A stretch of 64,000 nucleotides of DNA. Source: Ornithinibacillus sp047228935 (lineage in GTDB: Bacteria > Bacillota > Bacilli > Bacillales > Amphibacillaceae). Positions within the stretch are counted from its first letter, which is position 1. Every line of letters begins with the position of its first letter. Positions 52,472-61,568 of this stretch are shown one piece after another. The notes beneath the pieces were generated by a model. It searched no databases and was not told the origin of the DNA. It was given only the letters and a program-made list of their open reading frames with translations. Where the stretch lies: the NCBI RefSeq assembly GCF_047228935.1, contig NZ_JBFEGG010000002.1, positions 434,001-498,000 on the forward strand, written 5' to 3'. The position numbers and the translations under genes were made by a program.

Positions 52472-53221
52472 TCATATCATTCTATAATTAATTAGCTGAA
52501 TTCCTAATTCATGTAAGTAGTTTTTGATTCGATCCGATGTCAGGATTTCATACTCTTTCATTCGTATATCCACATAGGAACTTTTCGAAATCAGATCCGG
52601 ATCAATATATGCTGGATGACAGTTAATCTCCACTTTCTCATTTTCACTTAACTCCGAGACGCTTCTTAATTGTCCCTCGAGCGTTTCGTAGCTTACCTGG
52701 TCCCCGTAAAACTCTCTCATCATGAAAGTAGTTCTTTTTACAGCGTTATATGTTATATCCGTTGTCGGTTCGTTGTTCGCCATTCTAAGTGGGACGCCAT
52801 ATTTATCCGCTAAAGAGATGGCAATCGGTAATGCTATATCATGCTCGTGAACATTATGGTGGCTATCCAGGTGAGTAGGACGCAAGCCAGTAGCTAAAAA
52901 CCTTTCTATTTGGGCAGTCCATTCCCGTTCAATATCTTCCGGTTCTGCATGATCGAAAATAACATGTTGGCTGTAAAAGCTTCCGTTATTATCCGTTAAG
53001 GATGGAACGTTCCGGGATAGTGGTGTCCCACTTGTTAGCACTAGATGGACACCAACTCCTAGTTCCGGATTCTGCTTAGCTATTTCGACCGCATGATCCA
53101 CGTGAGGTGAATTACACATCATCGTTGTGGAAGTAACGATTCCATTTTTAAATGCATCTACTATTCCATACGTAACAGCACGTGTATAGCCAAAGTCATC
53201 CGCATTTACAATTAACTTCAT
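52472..53221 (-). CDS. ChbG/YdjC-like carbohydrate deacetylase
   Basis: 249 residues. Metal motifs LIVNADDFGYTRAV at the N-terminus and THLDSHHNVHEHDIALPIA at about 117. YdjC/ChbG removes one acetyl group from phosphorylated diacetylchitobiose. Its place between IIC and IIA of this PTS operon points to chitobiose as the transported sugar. Confidence 0.85.
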   Translation of the reverse strand: MKLIVNADDFGYTRAVTYGIVDAFKNGIVTSTTMMCNSPHVDHAVEIAKQNPELGVGVHLVLTSGTPLSRNVPSLTDNNGSFYSQHVIFDHAEPEDIEREWTAQIERFLATGLRPTHLDSHHNVHEHDIALPIAISLADKYGVPLRMANNEPTTDITYNAVKRTTFMMREFYGDQVSYETLEGQLRSVSELSENEKVEINCHPAYIDPDLISKSSYVDIRMKEYEILTSDRIKNYLHELGIQLINYRMI

Positions 53222-53267
53222 ATGATTACCTCGATTCTGTATTGGTTGTCGAACGTAGCTCTTTAAA

Positions 53268-54569
53268 TCACACTACCTCTTTTTTGCTTGTGCTAGCATT
53301 CTTGACATTGCTTAACATGGACCTGTCTAGTATCTTTAAGAATGGTAGATAAAGCAATGCACCTACAGCTAGGTTGAAAATTTGTAAAACTGACCCCGCA
53401 ATGGATCCTCCTGTAGCTAAATATCCACCGATAATCGGCGGTGTTGTCCACGGCACCATCACGACTGTTTTCGGTACAAATCCAATCGATGTTGCGAAGT
53501 ATGCTATCGTTACGTTAACAAGTGGTACCAAAATAAACGGAACAAATAAGATCGGGTTCAACACAATTGGCATCCCAAAAATGATAGGCTCGTTAATATT
53601 AAATAGTGCAGCTGGTGTACTCATCTTCCCTAAACTTCTTACTTGTTTCGCCTTAACCGTTATAAATAACGCAATAAGCAGTGAAATCCCTGTACCTGTA
53701 CCACCCATCGCAACAAACACATCTAGGAATGGTTTCGTTATAATGTTTGGTACATCGTGTGCAGATACACCTTGTTCAAATAACTTTGTATTCTCTAATA
53801 GTCCCGGTAAATACACCGCTTCAATAACCGGTTCTAATATGTTCGAGCCATGTAACCCAAAGAACCATAAGAATGACTTCGTAAATTCAATACCTAACAC
53901 AGCAGGTAATGTACCAGCAACATTTTGGAATGGTGCTTGAATCGCCTGATAAATTAAGTCTTGAAGACTTACACCAATCACGTCCATGAATAATACCTGT
54001 AATAAACCAAAGATAAAGAGTACAATCATAGCAGGAATAAGTGATGCAAATGATCTCGTAACAGCCTCCGGAACACCATCAGGCATTTTTATCGAGAGGT
54101 TCATCTGTGTTAATTTTCTGAAAATTTCTGTTGCTAAAATGGCTACTAAAAGAGAAACAAATAGACCTGATGCAGACATCCAATGAAGTGAAATACCACT
54201 GCCGTCTTCCGTCAATGGCGATAAAATAATCAAGGAAGCAACGGATACTAACGCCGCCGCTAACGCATCGACATTGTATGCTCTTGCTAGACTATAGCTG
54301 ACCCCTATTGTTACTACTAATGATATGATAGCAAATGTACCATTCCATATATAACCCCCAAGATCCTTCCAACCTTCTCCAAATACGTTAACCATGAAGT
54401 TTTGAAACGGTTCAATTGGTAGATTATTAATCAGAACAGCTAATGACCCAATAATAATTAACGGTAATATAGCAGCAAACCCATCACGTATTGCCACTAA
54501 ATGTCGCTGTGACCCTATTCTCCCTGCAACTGGAAGAAACTTATCCTCGAAAACTTGGAAAACTTTCAT
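53268..54569 (-). CDS. PTS system, cellobiose/chitobiose-type IIC component
   Basis: 433 residues, about ten helices. Starts MKVFQVFEDKFLPVAGRIGS and holds FGLHGSNILEPV and FNINEPIIFGMPIVLNP, the conserved substrate-binding block of the lactose/cellobiose IIC family. Membrane channel of the PTS. Starts 1 bp after the GH4 gene. Confidence 0.9.
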   Translation of the reverse strand: MKVFQVFEDKFLPVAGRIGSQRHLVAIRDGFAAILPLIIIGSLAVLINNLPIEPFQNFMVNVFGEGWKDLGGYIWNGTFAIISLVVTIGVSYSLARAYNVDALAAALVSVASLIILSPLTEDGSGISLHWMSASGLFVSLLVAILATEIFRKLTQMNLSIKMPDGVPEAVTRSFASLIPAMIVLFIFGLLQVLFMDVIGVSLQDLIYQAIQAPFQNVAGTLPAVLGIEFTKSFLWFFGLHGSNILEPVIEAVYLPGLLENTKLFEQGVSAHDVPNIITKPFLDVFVAMGGTGTGISLLIALFITVKAKQVRSLGKMSTPAALFNINEPIIFGMPIVLNPILFVPFILVPLVNVTIAYFATSIGFVPKTVVMVPWTTPPIIGGYLATGGSIAGSVLQIFNLAVGALLYLPFLKILDRSMLSNVKNASTSKKEVV

Positions 54570-54570
54570 C

Positions 54571-55893
54571 TTACTTCCCCCTTATTTTGAATTGTGGTAA
54601 ATACTGTTCATGTGCTTCTAATAACTCATCTAGAATTACTTTGCTACGCTTCTCATCTGTTATTAATGGATTCATGACCAATGCCAAGTATGCATCCTGA
54701 TAATCTCCAGTCATTGCTGCACGAATGACAAGCTCTTCAAATGCCTTCATTTGCTGAATAATTCCCTTCACACTGAGTGGAAGAGATCCTATAGAAATTG
54801 GCTTCGGACCGTCTTTTGTGATCACACAGTTAATCTCGACAACGGCATCATCTGGCAAATCCGAAATCGCTCCATTATTAACTGTGTTTACAGTTTGAAT
54901 ATCTTGTTTATTATTATAGATCGAATCCATCAGGCTACATGCTACATCACTATAAAACGCACCCCCTCGTTTTTCTAACTCCTCTGGCTTATCCCGTAAT
55001 TCAGGGTCTTTATACAGCTCAAAAAGTGATTCTTCAAGTTGTTGGACAACCTCAGCTCTTGTTCCATGTTCTTTATATGCTATAAGGTCCTTCTCGAGTA
55101 CATCTTTCGTTTGAAAATAGTATTGATGATACGGGTTTGGTAGTAGTTTAGTAGATTCTATAAATGTTTTCGACCAGCCAAGGCTAACGATATTTGCTGG
55201 TGAATAATCGAGCCCATCACTACCAATTAACTTTTCCAACACTTCATCGGTTCGGTCGACTCCTTTAACGAATACTTTCTGACCAAATACAAAGTGATTC
55301 ATTCCGACGAATTCAATGCTAACATCATCCGGTGCTACATTTAGTATTTCAGCAACAGAATGCCGCATATTATAAGGAATATTACATACACCGATAATTT
55401 TTTTATGAGGTGAATGTGTTAACAGTGCTTCTGTTACAATCCCAGCAGGATTTGTAAAGTTAATCATCCACGCATCTGGGCAAATGGTATGAATATCATT
55501 TGCAAGCTCCATCAGTACCGGTATCGTACGGAATGCTTTAAACACTCCACCAGCCCCATTCGTTTCCTGACCAATGAAACCATGACTTAGTGGAATTCTC
55601 TCATCCTTTGCACGAGCATCCAAACGACCTACACGAATTTGTGTCGATACAAAGTCGGCATTTTTAAGTGCTTCCTTACGATCCAATGTCCATGTTAAGT
55701 GAATTGGTTTCCTCGACTTTTCAATCATTCGTAATGCCAGATTCCCTATAATTTGTAACTTTTCCTCCCCCTCCTTAATATCAACAAGTACAATATCGGT
55801 TACTGGAAAGCTATCATACCGTTTAATAATCCCCTCGATGATTTCTGGTGTATAGCTGGATCCACCACCTATAATCACTAGTTTTAATGTCAC
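54571..55893 (-). CDS. 6-phospho-beta-glucosidase, GH4
   Basis: 440 residues from GTG 55893 (AAGGAGTG upstream). NAD-binding LVIIGGGSSYTPEIIEG, NFTNPAGIVTEAL, metal-binding cysteine in GVCNIPYNMRHSVAEI and VGMNHFVFG: a GH4 hydrolase needing NAD and Mn. Splits the phosphorylated disaccharide after uptake and deacetylation. First gene of the operon. Confidence 0.9.
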   Translation of the reverse strand: MTLKLVIIGGGSSYTPEIIEGIIKRYDSFPVTDIVLVDIKEGEEKLQIIGNLALRMIEKSRKPIHLTWTLDRKEALKNADFVSTQIRVGRLDARAKDERIPLSHGFIGQETNGAGGVFKAFRTIPVLMELANDIHTICPDAWMINFTNPAGIVTEALLTHSPHKKIIGVCNIPYNMRHSVAEILNVAPDDVSIEFVGMNHFVFGQKVFVKGVDRTDEVLEKLIGSDGLDYSPANIVSLGWSKTFIESTKLLPNPYHQYYFQTKDVLEKDLIAYKEHGTRAEVVQQLEESLFELYKDPELRDKPEELEKRGGAFYSDVACSLMDSIYNNKQDIQTVNTVNNGAISDLPDDAVVEINCVITKDGPKPISIGSLPLSVKGIIQQMKAFEELVIRAAMTGDYQDAYLALVMNPLITDEKRSKVILDELLEAHEQYLPQFKIRGK

Positions 55894-55919
55894 GACAAGT
55901 TCACTCCTTAGGTCCTTGT

Positions 55920-55933
55920 TGAAAGCGCTTAAA
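55920..55933 (-). promoter_or_regulatory. Catabolite-responsive element (cre)
   Basis: TGAAAGCGCTTAAA, a near-consensus CcpA site just upstream of the GH4 start; suggests glucose repression of the PTS operon. Confidence 0.65.
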
Positions 55934-55982
55934 TTTTTTCGCATTTAGATTTAACAACGAAGTATATTTTCTTAATACAAAA

Positions 55983-56017
55983 TGTATCATACATATATTT
56001 AATTGTCCATACAATTT
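55983..56017. promoter_or_regulatory. Probable GntR operators
   Basis: Palindromes ATGTATCATACAT (55983-55995) and AATTGTCCATACAATT (56002-56017) in the divergent GH4/GntR spacer, of the kind bound by HutC-subfamily GntR proteins. Confidence 0.6.
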
Positions 56018-56149
56018 TAGAACCAAATCTCAAATTGTACGTACCTTTGTAAAATAACATAAATTTGTAATACTATTTGTTGCGGATTGTTATTATTTGT
56101 ATTATCTTGTACACTGAAACTATACAGTAAGGTTCAAGGAGTTACGACA

Positions 56150-56878
56150 ATGGAAAAAAACCAATCATTACATGCTTATATAAAAGAGGAATTACTCAAT
56201 CGAATTAAATCAAATGAGTATAAAAAGGGAGAGAAAATCCCTACGGAGCTTGAACTATGTAAGGATTTTAATGTAAGTAGGACTACAGTTCGAACTGCCC
56301 TAAATCAGCTTACACTAGAAGGATATTTGACTAGACAACAAGGGAAAGGCACTTTTGTAGCCGAGCAAAAATTAAAACAAACACTCTCTCATACTGTGAA
56401 GAGGTATAGTGATCAGGTGGCTGTCCAAGGCAAGCGGGCAGAAATAGAGCTTATCGCTATCAATGTCATTCCAGCTAATGAATTCCTAGTAAAATCATTA
56501 GATGTTACGTTACAGGATCCTATCCAACGGATTGAAAGGGTTCGGAAGGCTAATGGCGAACCAACACAATATGAAATAGCTTATATTCCATGGGATGTAG
56601 CACCTGGTATTACAAAAGAACACGCCGAGATATCTTTATATGGTTCCCTAAAGAATAGCTTTAACGTTCACATCGCGAAAACGACAGAGCATATCGAAAT
56701 CGCATTTGCCGATGAACGTTCCAGTGCATACCTAAACTGCGACGAGGGCTTACCATGCTTCTATATCGAAACCACAGCCGAAAACGAATTAGGTCAGAAA
56801 ATCGAATTTTCACGTTCTTATTTCCGCGGCGATAAAACGAATTTCATGATTGAGCGGAATTATCCGTTGGAGGGATAG
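56150..56878 (+). CDS. GntR-family (HutC-type) regulator
   Basis: 242 residues from ATG 56150 (AAGGAG upstream). HTH KIPTELELCKDFNVSRTTVR TALNQL and a UTRA ligand domain (IQRIERVRKANGEPTQYEIA). It probably represses the divergent PTS operon until phosphorylated sugar appears. Confidence 0.85.
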   Translation: MEKNQSLHAYIKEELLNRIKSNEYKKGEKIPTELELCKDFNVSRTTVRTALNQLTLEGYLTRQQGKGTFVAEQKLKQTLSHTVKRYSDQVAVQGKRAEIELIAINVIPANEFLVKSLDVTLQDPIQRIERVRKANGEPTQYEIAYIPWDVAPGITKEHAEISLYGSLKNSFNVHIAKTTEHIEIAFADERSSAYLNCDEGLPCFYIETTAENELGQKIEFSRSYFRGDKTNFMIERNYPLEG

Positions 56879-56950
56879 ATTTACATCTTGGCTGGATTTT
56901 AAAATAAAAGCCGTATCTATAACAGGTATAAGAACAGATTGTGAAGAAAT

Positions 56951-56988
56951 ATTCTTAACCTAACGGAGAAGTAATGTTTTATAAGAAG
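56951..56988 (+). repeat. Cassette repeat remnant, distal half, plus orientation
   Basis: ATTCTTAACCTAACGGAGAAGTAATG matches the distal end of array repeats such as CR1 (TTAAGCTAACGGAGCAG in gene orientation). It lies upstream of the lone cassette gene. Confidence 0.5.
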
Positions 56989-57033
56989 TTGGATTTTCCA
57001 TGGTGTAAGATATCGTGAATTTGTATTAGTAGG

Positions 57034-57912
57034 GTGGTGATTAAAATAGAAAAATTAGTACTACAAAAATGTTTTGATTACTCCTCAAGTTTGAATTTTA
57101 TAGGTGGTCAAATAGCAAAAGATGGAACACTCATATTAATTGAGAGTGATTTACAGGAATTAGATTTTTTCCAACGTCCTGTACAAAAAAATAATTGGAC
57201 CATCCGAATTTTTAAAGACGATAGTATAGAAACCGTTGAATTAAAGAATGTTCCCCTTATACCGACGGAAGTGGACTTATTTTCGGATGGTACTTTGCTT
57301 ATTGTACAAGGTCGTTGTTTAAAAGATGGTAATTATATAGAACGGAATGCTAGAAGGTATAACCCGAATGGGCAGTTAATTGAAGCCTTTACACTTGGAG
57401 ATGGCATTGAACATGTACAAATTGATGAAACAGATACCATTTGGGTGAGTTATTTTGACGAGGGGATATTTGGTAATTTTGGATGGGAAAAGCCTATGGG
57501 TAGTGAAGGGCTAATTGCTTATAGGAAAAATGGTAGTAAGTTATGGGGTGCCGGTAGTTATGGAATTATTGATTGTTACGCCTTGAATGTTGTGAGTTCA
57601 AAGGAAGTATATTTTTATTACTATGATGACTTTTTTCTTGTTCGACTTAATGAAATGGAAGAGACTATTCGTTATCGAATAGAAGGCGACGATACAATAA
57701 CTCAATTTATGTTTGACCATAAAGGTTTAATTGGTCAAGTAGATTTAAGTACAATAATGCGTTTTCGAATAAGAAATAGGACCATTACCCCAAAGGAAAA
57801 AATACAAATAATAGATGAAAGCGGTAAGCCTATAATTGGTCCTATGTTTATGCGAGGGAAGTTTCTATTTGCACATGGGAAAGACGGAATTTATAAAAAA
57901 GTGTTTGAATAA
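57034..57912 (+). CDS. Cassette-borne hypothetical protein, beta-propeller-like
   Basis: 292 residues. Repeated beta strands with recurring D-G-x-L/I-x-[I/V] words (KDGTLILIESD, SDGTLLIVQGR, DETDTIWVSYFDEG) suggest a propeller of WD/NHL style. Cytoplasmic. The start is uncertain: GTG at 57034 or 57037 with only AGTAGG close by. Flanked by a distal half-repeat upstream and a proximal half-repeat 1-2 bp after its stop, so this is a single cassette outside the main array. Confidence 0.6.
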   Translation: MVIKIEKLVLQKCFDYSSSLNFIGGQIAKDGTLILIESDLQELDFFQRPVQKNNWTIRIFKDDSIETVELKNVPLIPTEVDLFSDGTLLIVQGRCLKDGNYIERNARRYNPNGQLIEAFTLGDGIEHVQIDETDTIWVSYFDEGIFGNFGWEKPMGSEGLIAYRKNGSKLWGAGSYGIIDCYALNVVSSKEVYFYYYDDFFLVRLNEMEETIRYRIEGDDTITQFMFDHKGLIGQVDLSTIMRFRIRNRTITPKEKIQIIDESGKPIIGPMFMRGKFLFAHGKDGIYKKVFE

Positions 57913-57913
57913 A

Positions 57914-57972
57914 TGTACTTAAAGTAAAGGGTGCTATATTGAAAGAAGGTGATCATTCAGTTCGCCTTTTAG
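57914..57972 (+). repeat. Cassette repeat CR29, proximal half, plus orientation
   Basis: GTACTTAAAGTAAAGGGTGC then AAGGTGATC...CGCCTTTT. Matches the gene-proximal half of array repeats (GTACTTAAAGTAACGGGTGC in CR16), placed right after the stop codon as in the array. Confidence 0.75.
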
Positions 57973-58002
57973 AATCTCACTGATGAGTTCGTTGTCGTTC
58001 AT
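57934..58002 (-). pseudogene. Cut-off ECF-sigma-like N-terminus
   Basis: ATG after AGGAGGGAGAGGA reads MNDNELISEILKGELNDH LLSI and stop. The first 15 residues look like the start of an ECF sigma factor. The frame then runs into the cassette repeat, as though the cassette had landed in or replaced the gene. Confidence 0.45.
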
Positions 58003-58145
58003 TCCTCTCCCTCCTGTTCCTCTCTTCTAATATAGACGTTGGTATAGATAAAAAAGATTCCCTTTTAATCAAAGTCATTCATTATTTTCATTTACTTAGT
58101 TATTGTCAGCGGGCAATCATTGCCCACTTCCATCTACAGGAATTA

Positions 58146-58184
58146 AAAAGGTGAGCATAGAATGAATCTATCGCTCACCTTTTG
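58146..58184 (-). terminator. Terminator of the sigma/anti-sigma operon
   Basis: AAAAGGTGAGC / GCTCACCTTTT arms; T-run follows on the minus strand. Confidence 0.8.
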
Positions 58185-58186
58185 TA

Positions 58187-59182
58187 TTAAGGAATATCTA
58201 TTTCTATCGGCTCCACTGGAGAATACGTCTCATCATAGGAAGGTGATACCGTTAAGGTTGTGTTCCTAATTAGTTTTGGAAATACTAATCTACGAACAAT
58301 CGTGGTTTGATCGCCATCTATGATTTCATCAATCTTTCCGTCACTTGTTCCTCCCTGTGGCAAATCTATATCAGCATTCACTCCAAGCATTCTAAATGAG
58401 TTATCCAGTTCACCCTTTGGATAGGTTACGCGATAGACAATTGCAGTAGATGCTTTCCCTAGAATGACAGAATCCACTTTGAATTCGACATTTCCTTCAG
58501 GGTTTGTACTTACTTTCTGATCAAATGTGACTATCTCAACAGGGTTTTGCTGTACGGGTACATTGAATTGCCAGTTTCCTTGTTTTTCCCCTATTTCTTC
58601 AAATGAAACTGGAATGGTACTGTGCTTCGGAAGATCCTTATATGGATAAACAATTTGAATATGCCCCTTATATCCATCTTCTGTCTTCTCTAAGGTGGTT
58701 AGCTCCTTCGTTTCATCTGCAAGCGGATCACCATGAAACAATTCATATAATGCATAATAATTTCCATCATGCGATTTTTTAATCTTACCTTCCACATCAA
58801 ACGTAATACCAATTAAATAGCCGTCATAATAAGCACTTGTTAAGGTAACGTCTACATCTTTACTTGAATAGGTTTGATTCAGTTTCTGCACCAAATGTTG
58901 CTCTTCTAAATTCCTTCCAACCATATCGTTAAAACCCGCATACCATCCACCAATGACAGGTGCATCCGCCATCACCTTAGAAAAGGATGGAAATATAAAG
59001 CTAGAAGAAATAAGAAGTCCTGCTGCTACAGCTACTGAAACAAAAGCTCTTTTAATCGGCTTCCTTTTCTTAGGTGTCGATTCCTGTACAGCCTTATTCA
59101 CACCGAGCTTTATCGATTGCAATACCTCTTCCTTTGGTACCTCAACTTCATTGACTTTGTTATTGAACGTTTCTTTGTCCAT
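58187..59182 (-). CDS. Anti-sigma factor, DUF4179 type
   Basis: 331 residues. Cytoplasmic N-terminal part of about 55 residues, one membrane helix (AFVSVAVAAGLLISSSFIFP), then an extracytoplasmic DUF4179 domain (VIGGWYAGFNDMVG) and a C-terminal beta domain. Overlaps the sigma gene, so the pair is translated together. It should hold the sigma factor at the membrane until a signal releases it. Confidence 0.8.
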   Translation of the reverse strand: MDKETFNNKVNEVEVPKEEVLQSIKLGVNKAVQESTPKKRKPIKRAFVSVAVAAGLLISSSFIFPSFSKVMADAPVIGGWYAGFNDMVGRNLEEQHLVQKLNQTYSSKDVDVTLTSAYYDGYLIGITFDVEGKIKKSHDGNYYALYELFHGDPLADETKELTTLEKTEDGYKGHIQIVYPYKDLPKHSTIPVSFEEIGEKQGNWQFNVPVQQNPVEIVTFDQKVSTNPEGNVEFKVDSVILGKASTAIVYRVTYPKGELDNSFRMLGVNADIDLPQGGTSDGKIDEIIDGDQTTIVRRLVFPKLIRNTTLTVSPSYDETYSPVEPIEIDIP

Positions 59183-59690
59183 CAAAATAGCCCCCTCCTA
59201 AGAACTTTTTCAACTGTTTTTTCCCACGACTTAAATAGGTTTTTATCGTGTTTTCAGGTGTTTCTAGCATGTTCGCTATTTCCTTTAAACTCATATCATA
59301 ATAGTAGAATAGAATAATGCTTGTCTGATAGTTAGCTGGCAATTTTCCGATTGCTTCAGACAGATCTAGTTTTTCCTCCGTTCTCGCTCCTGGGAACACT
59401 GCTATATTATGTTCTGAAGCTAGTTCATTTCTTCTTTTCCTTTGGACTTGATAAGCACAGTTTATAAGTATTTTCGTTAGCCAAGTGAGAAAATATTGCT
59501 CGTTTCTTAACTGACTGATGGAGGAAAATGCCTTATAGGCTGTTTCTTGCACGACATCCAAAGCATCCTCACGATTTCTAACATACAAAAATGCCGTTCT
59601 GTAAAGGCGATCACGATGCGTTATCAGCAATTGTTCAAACGAATCAGAATCACCTTGCATGGCTTTTCTAATTAAATTTATTTCATCCAA
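59160..59690 (-). CDS. ECF sigma factor
   Basis: 176 residues, TTG start after AAAGGAGG. Region 2 (LYRTAFLYVRNREDALDVVQ ETAYKAF) and region 4 (LPANYQTSIILFYYYDMSLK EIA) are complete. Directs RNA polymerase to its own regulon and, from the promoter seen upstream, probably to its own gene. Confidence 0.9.
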   Translation of the reverse strand: MDEINLIRKAMQGDSDSFEQLLITHRDRLYRTAFLYVRNREDALDVVQETAYKAFSSISQLRNEQYFLTWLTKILINCAYQVQRKRRNELASEHNIAVFPGARTEEKLDLSEAIGKLPANYQTSIILFYYYDMSLKEIANMLETPENTIKTYLSRGKKQLKKFLGGGYFDGQRNVQ

Positions 59691-59715
59691 CTCTCTTTCC
59701 TCCTTTTACTCATTA

Positions 59716-59742
59716 GAGCGGGATTGATAGGGAAAAGTTTCA
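59716..59742 (-). promoter_or_regulatory. ECF-type autoregulatory promoter
   Basis: TGAAAC, 16 bp, CGCT(C) on the minus strand, 26 bp before the sigma start: the usual -35/-10 form of Bacillus ECF promoters. Confidence 0.65.
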
Positions 59743-60167
59743 ATTTTTATATAGAGGAGCAAAACGTTCTTTTACCGATTCGTTGTATTGAGCTATTTTA
59801 CTATATTTTCATAGGGACGGCTTTACCGATTGTTATAAAATTTCCACCAAAAACAATAGAAATCTAGAGGGGACCGTTCTCTAGGTACTTTCTCTCATTT
59901 TTCATTTTAGCAAAGGGCTAACTATTTCGATAACCGAAGGATTGGTTACGCTTTCTTGATATTCCTACGATTGTCTTATATGAAAGAATTTTTAGAAAAT
60001 ATCTAGTCAAAGGAAAACACATGTGTTAGAATCTCTAGAAATAAATTTTTCTAGTTTTAACTAGGGAATAAAAAATTAGAGGGTGATAGGCTTCGAAAAA
60101 GGGGTATGGATTTCGTTTCAAAGTAGGATGGTGAAAAACAAAAACTATTAAAGGAGCGTGACTGGTA
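59743..60167. other. Intergenic region before the amidohydrolase gene
   Basis: AT-rich. The dyad CTCTAGAAATAAATTTTTCTAG lies at 60032-60053 and may be an operator. The amidohydrolase promoter must lie here. No gene or RNA recognised. Confidence 0.4.
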
Positions 60168-61433
60168 ATGACGTATACGCTAATCAAAAATGGTACATTA
60201 ATCGATGGAAATGGTGGACAACCAATTGTGGATGCTGCAGTTTTATTGAAGGATAATGTCATTGTGGCAGCAGGGAAATTAACAGATATTCAAGTGCCGA
60301 GCGAAAACGTGACGGAGCTTGATGTAAATGGTGGATTTATTTTACCAGGCTTGATCGATACGCATGTGCATATGATGATGGAAGTAGGACCATTGGAAAA
60401 GCAAGTAACTACTCCTTTTTCCTACCGTTTTTACAAGGCTGCTCAATATATGAAACGAACACTAGATGCTGGGGTGACAACGGTACGTGATGCTGGGGGA
60501 ACGGATGCAGGTGTCAAACAAGCAATTGAAGACGGGATTGTGCCTGGCCCACGAATGCAAATCAGTATCACCCCACTCACCATCACCGGTGGACACGGGG
60601 ACAGCTGGATGCGCTCTGGTGTCGACTTAACGTTACACGGCTATCCTGGAAACCCAGACGGTCTATGTGATGGGGTGGAAGAAGTCACCAAAAAGGTTCG
60701 TGAAGTGCTACGTGCAGGAGCAGATGTCATCAAGGTGCATGCAACTGGCGGTGTACTAAGTCCGACCGACCACCCAGAGTATACCCAGTTCAGTCAGGAA
60801 GAGCTTGAAGTAATGGTTCGAGAAGCAACATACCGACGAGGCTTGAAAGTGATGGCCCATGCCCAAGGGAAGGAAGGGATTAAAAATGCCGTCCTTGCTG
60901 GAATCCACTCGATTGAGCATGGTATTTACATCGATGTAGAGATTGCGAATTTAATGGTGGAACATGGCACCTATCTTGTACCAACCTTACTTGCCCCTGT
61001 ATCGGTACTCGAAAATGCCGAGTCCAGTGGCACGATGCCCGCATACGGTGTGCAAAAATGTCGCGAAGTGGTTGAATATCATAAAGAAAGCATTGCTCTT
61101 GCCCATAAAGCAGGTGTTAAAATCGCCATGGGTACCGATGCAGGCGTCATGGCACATGGTACCAATCTTCGAGAACTAGGTCTCATGTGTGACATCGGCA
61201 TGACCCCAATGGAATCGCTTATCGCAACGACGAAGACCGCTGCAGAATGTATAGGCTGGGATGATAAAATCGGTACGGTCGAAGCTGGCAAACTAGCCGA
61301 CATTGTCATTACGAGTACGGATCCTTTAGCTGACATTCGTTCATTAGAGAATAATGATAATATTGTCGTTGTTTTGAAGGATGGGGAAGTGGTGAAGAAT
61401 AAGCTGAATAAGGTACCGGCGACTAATTATTAG
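60168..61433 (+). CDS. Amidohydrolase (imidazolonepropionase/prolidase-like)
   Basis: 421 residues. Metal motif LIDTHVHMMMEVG at about 61, KVHATGGVLSPTDHPE with the carboxylated-lysine position near 189, MAHAQGKEGI, IHSIEHGIY and GTDAGVMAHGTN complete a binuclear amidohydrolase site. Such enzymes split Xaa-Pro dipeptides or cyclic amides. The transporter gene next door suggests an imported substrate. Confidence 0.85.
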   Translation: MTYTLIKNGTLIDGNGGQPIVDAAVLLKDNVIVAAGKLTDIQVPSENVTELDVNGGFILPGLIDTHVHMMMEVGPLEKQVTTPFSYRFYKAAQYMKRTLDAGVTTVRDAGGTDAGVKQAIEDGIVPGPRMQISITPLTITGGHGDSWMRSGVDLTLHGYPGNPDGLCDGVEEVTKKVREVLRAGADVIKVHATGGVLSPTDHPEYTQFSQEELEVMVREATYRRGLKVMAHAQGKEGIKNAVLAGIHSIEHGIYIDVEIANLMVEHGTYLVPTLLAPVSVLENAESSGTMPAYGVQKCREVVEYHKESIALAHKAGVKIAMGTDAGVMAHGTNLRELGLMCDIGMTPMESLIATTKTAAECIGWDDKIGTVEAGKLADIVITSTDPLADIRSLENNDNIVVVLKDGEVVKNKLNKVPATNY

Positions 61434-61441
61434 AATTAAGT

Positions 61442-61476
61442 GGAGAGTAGCCAGTAAAATGGCTTCTCCCATTTTC
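61442..61476 (+). terminator. Terminator after the amidohydrolase gene
   Basis: GGAGAGTAGCCA / TGGCTTCTCC hairpin then ATTTT. Readthrough to the membrane-protein gene is possible. Confidence 0.6.
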
Positions 61477-61568
61477 TAAATATGCGCATGATGCGCTATG
61501 GCAAAGGGTGAACTGCACACTTCAAAGATTGAAAATTCAAATAAAATACATTTAAGGGGATGGCTGTC

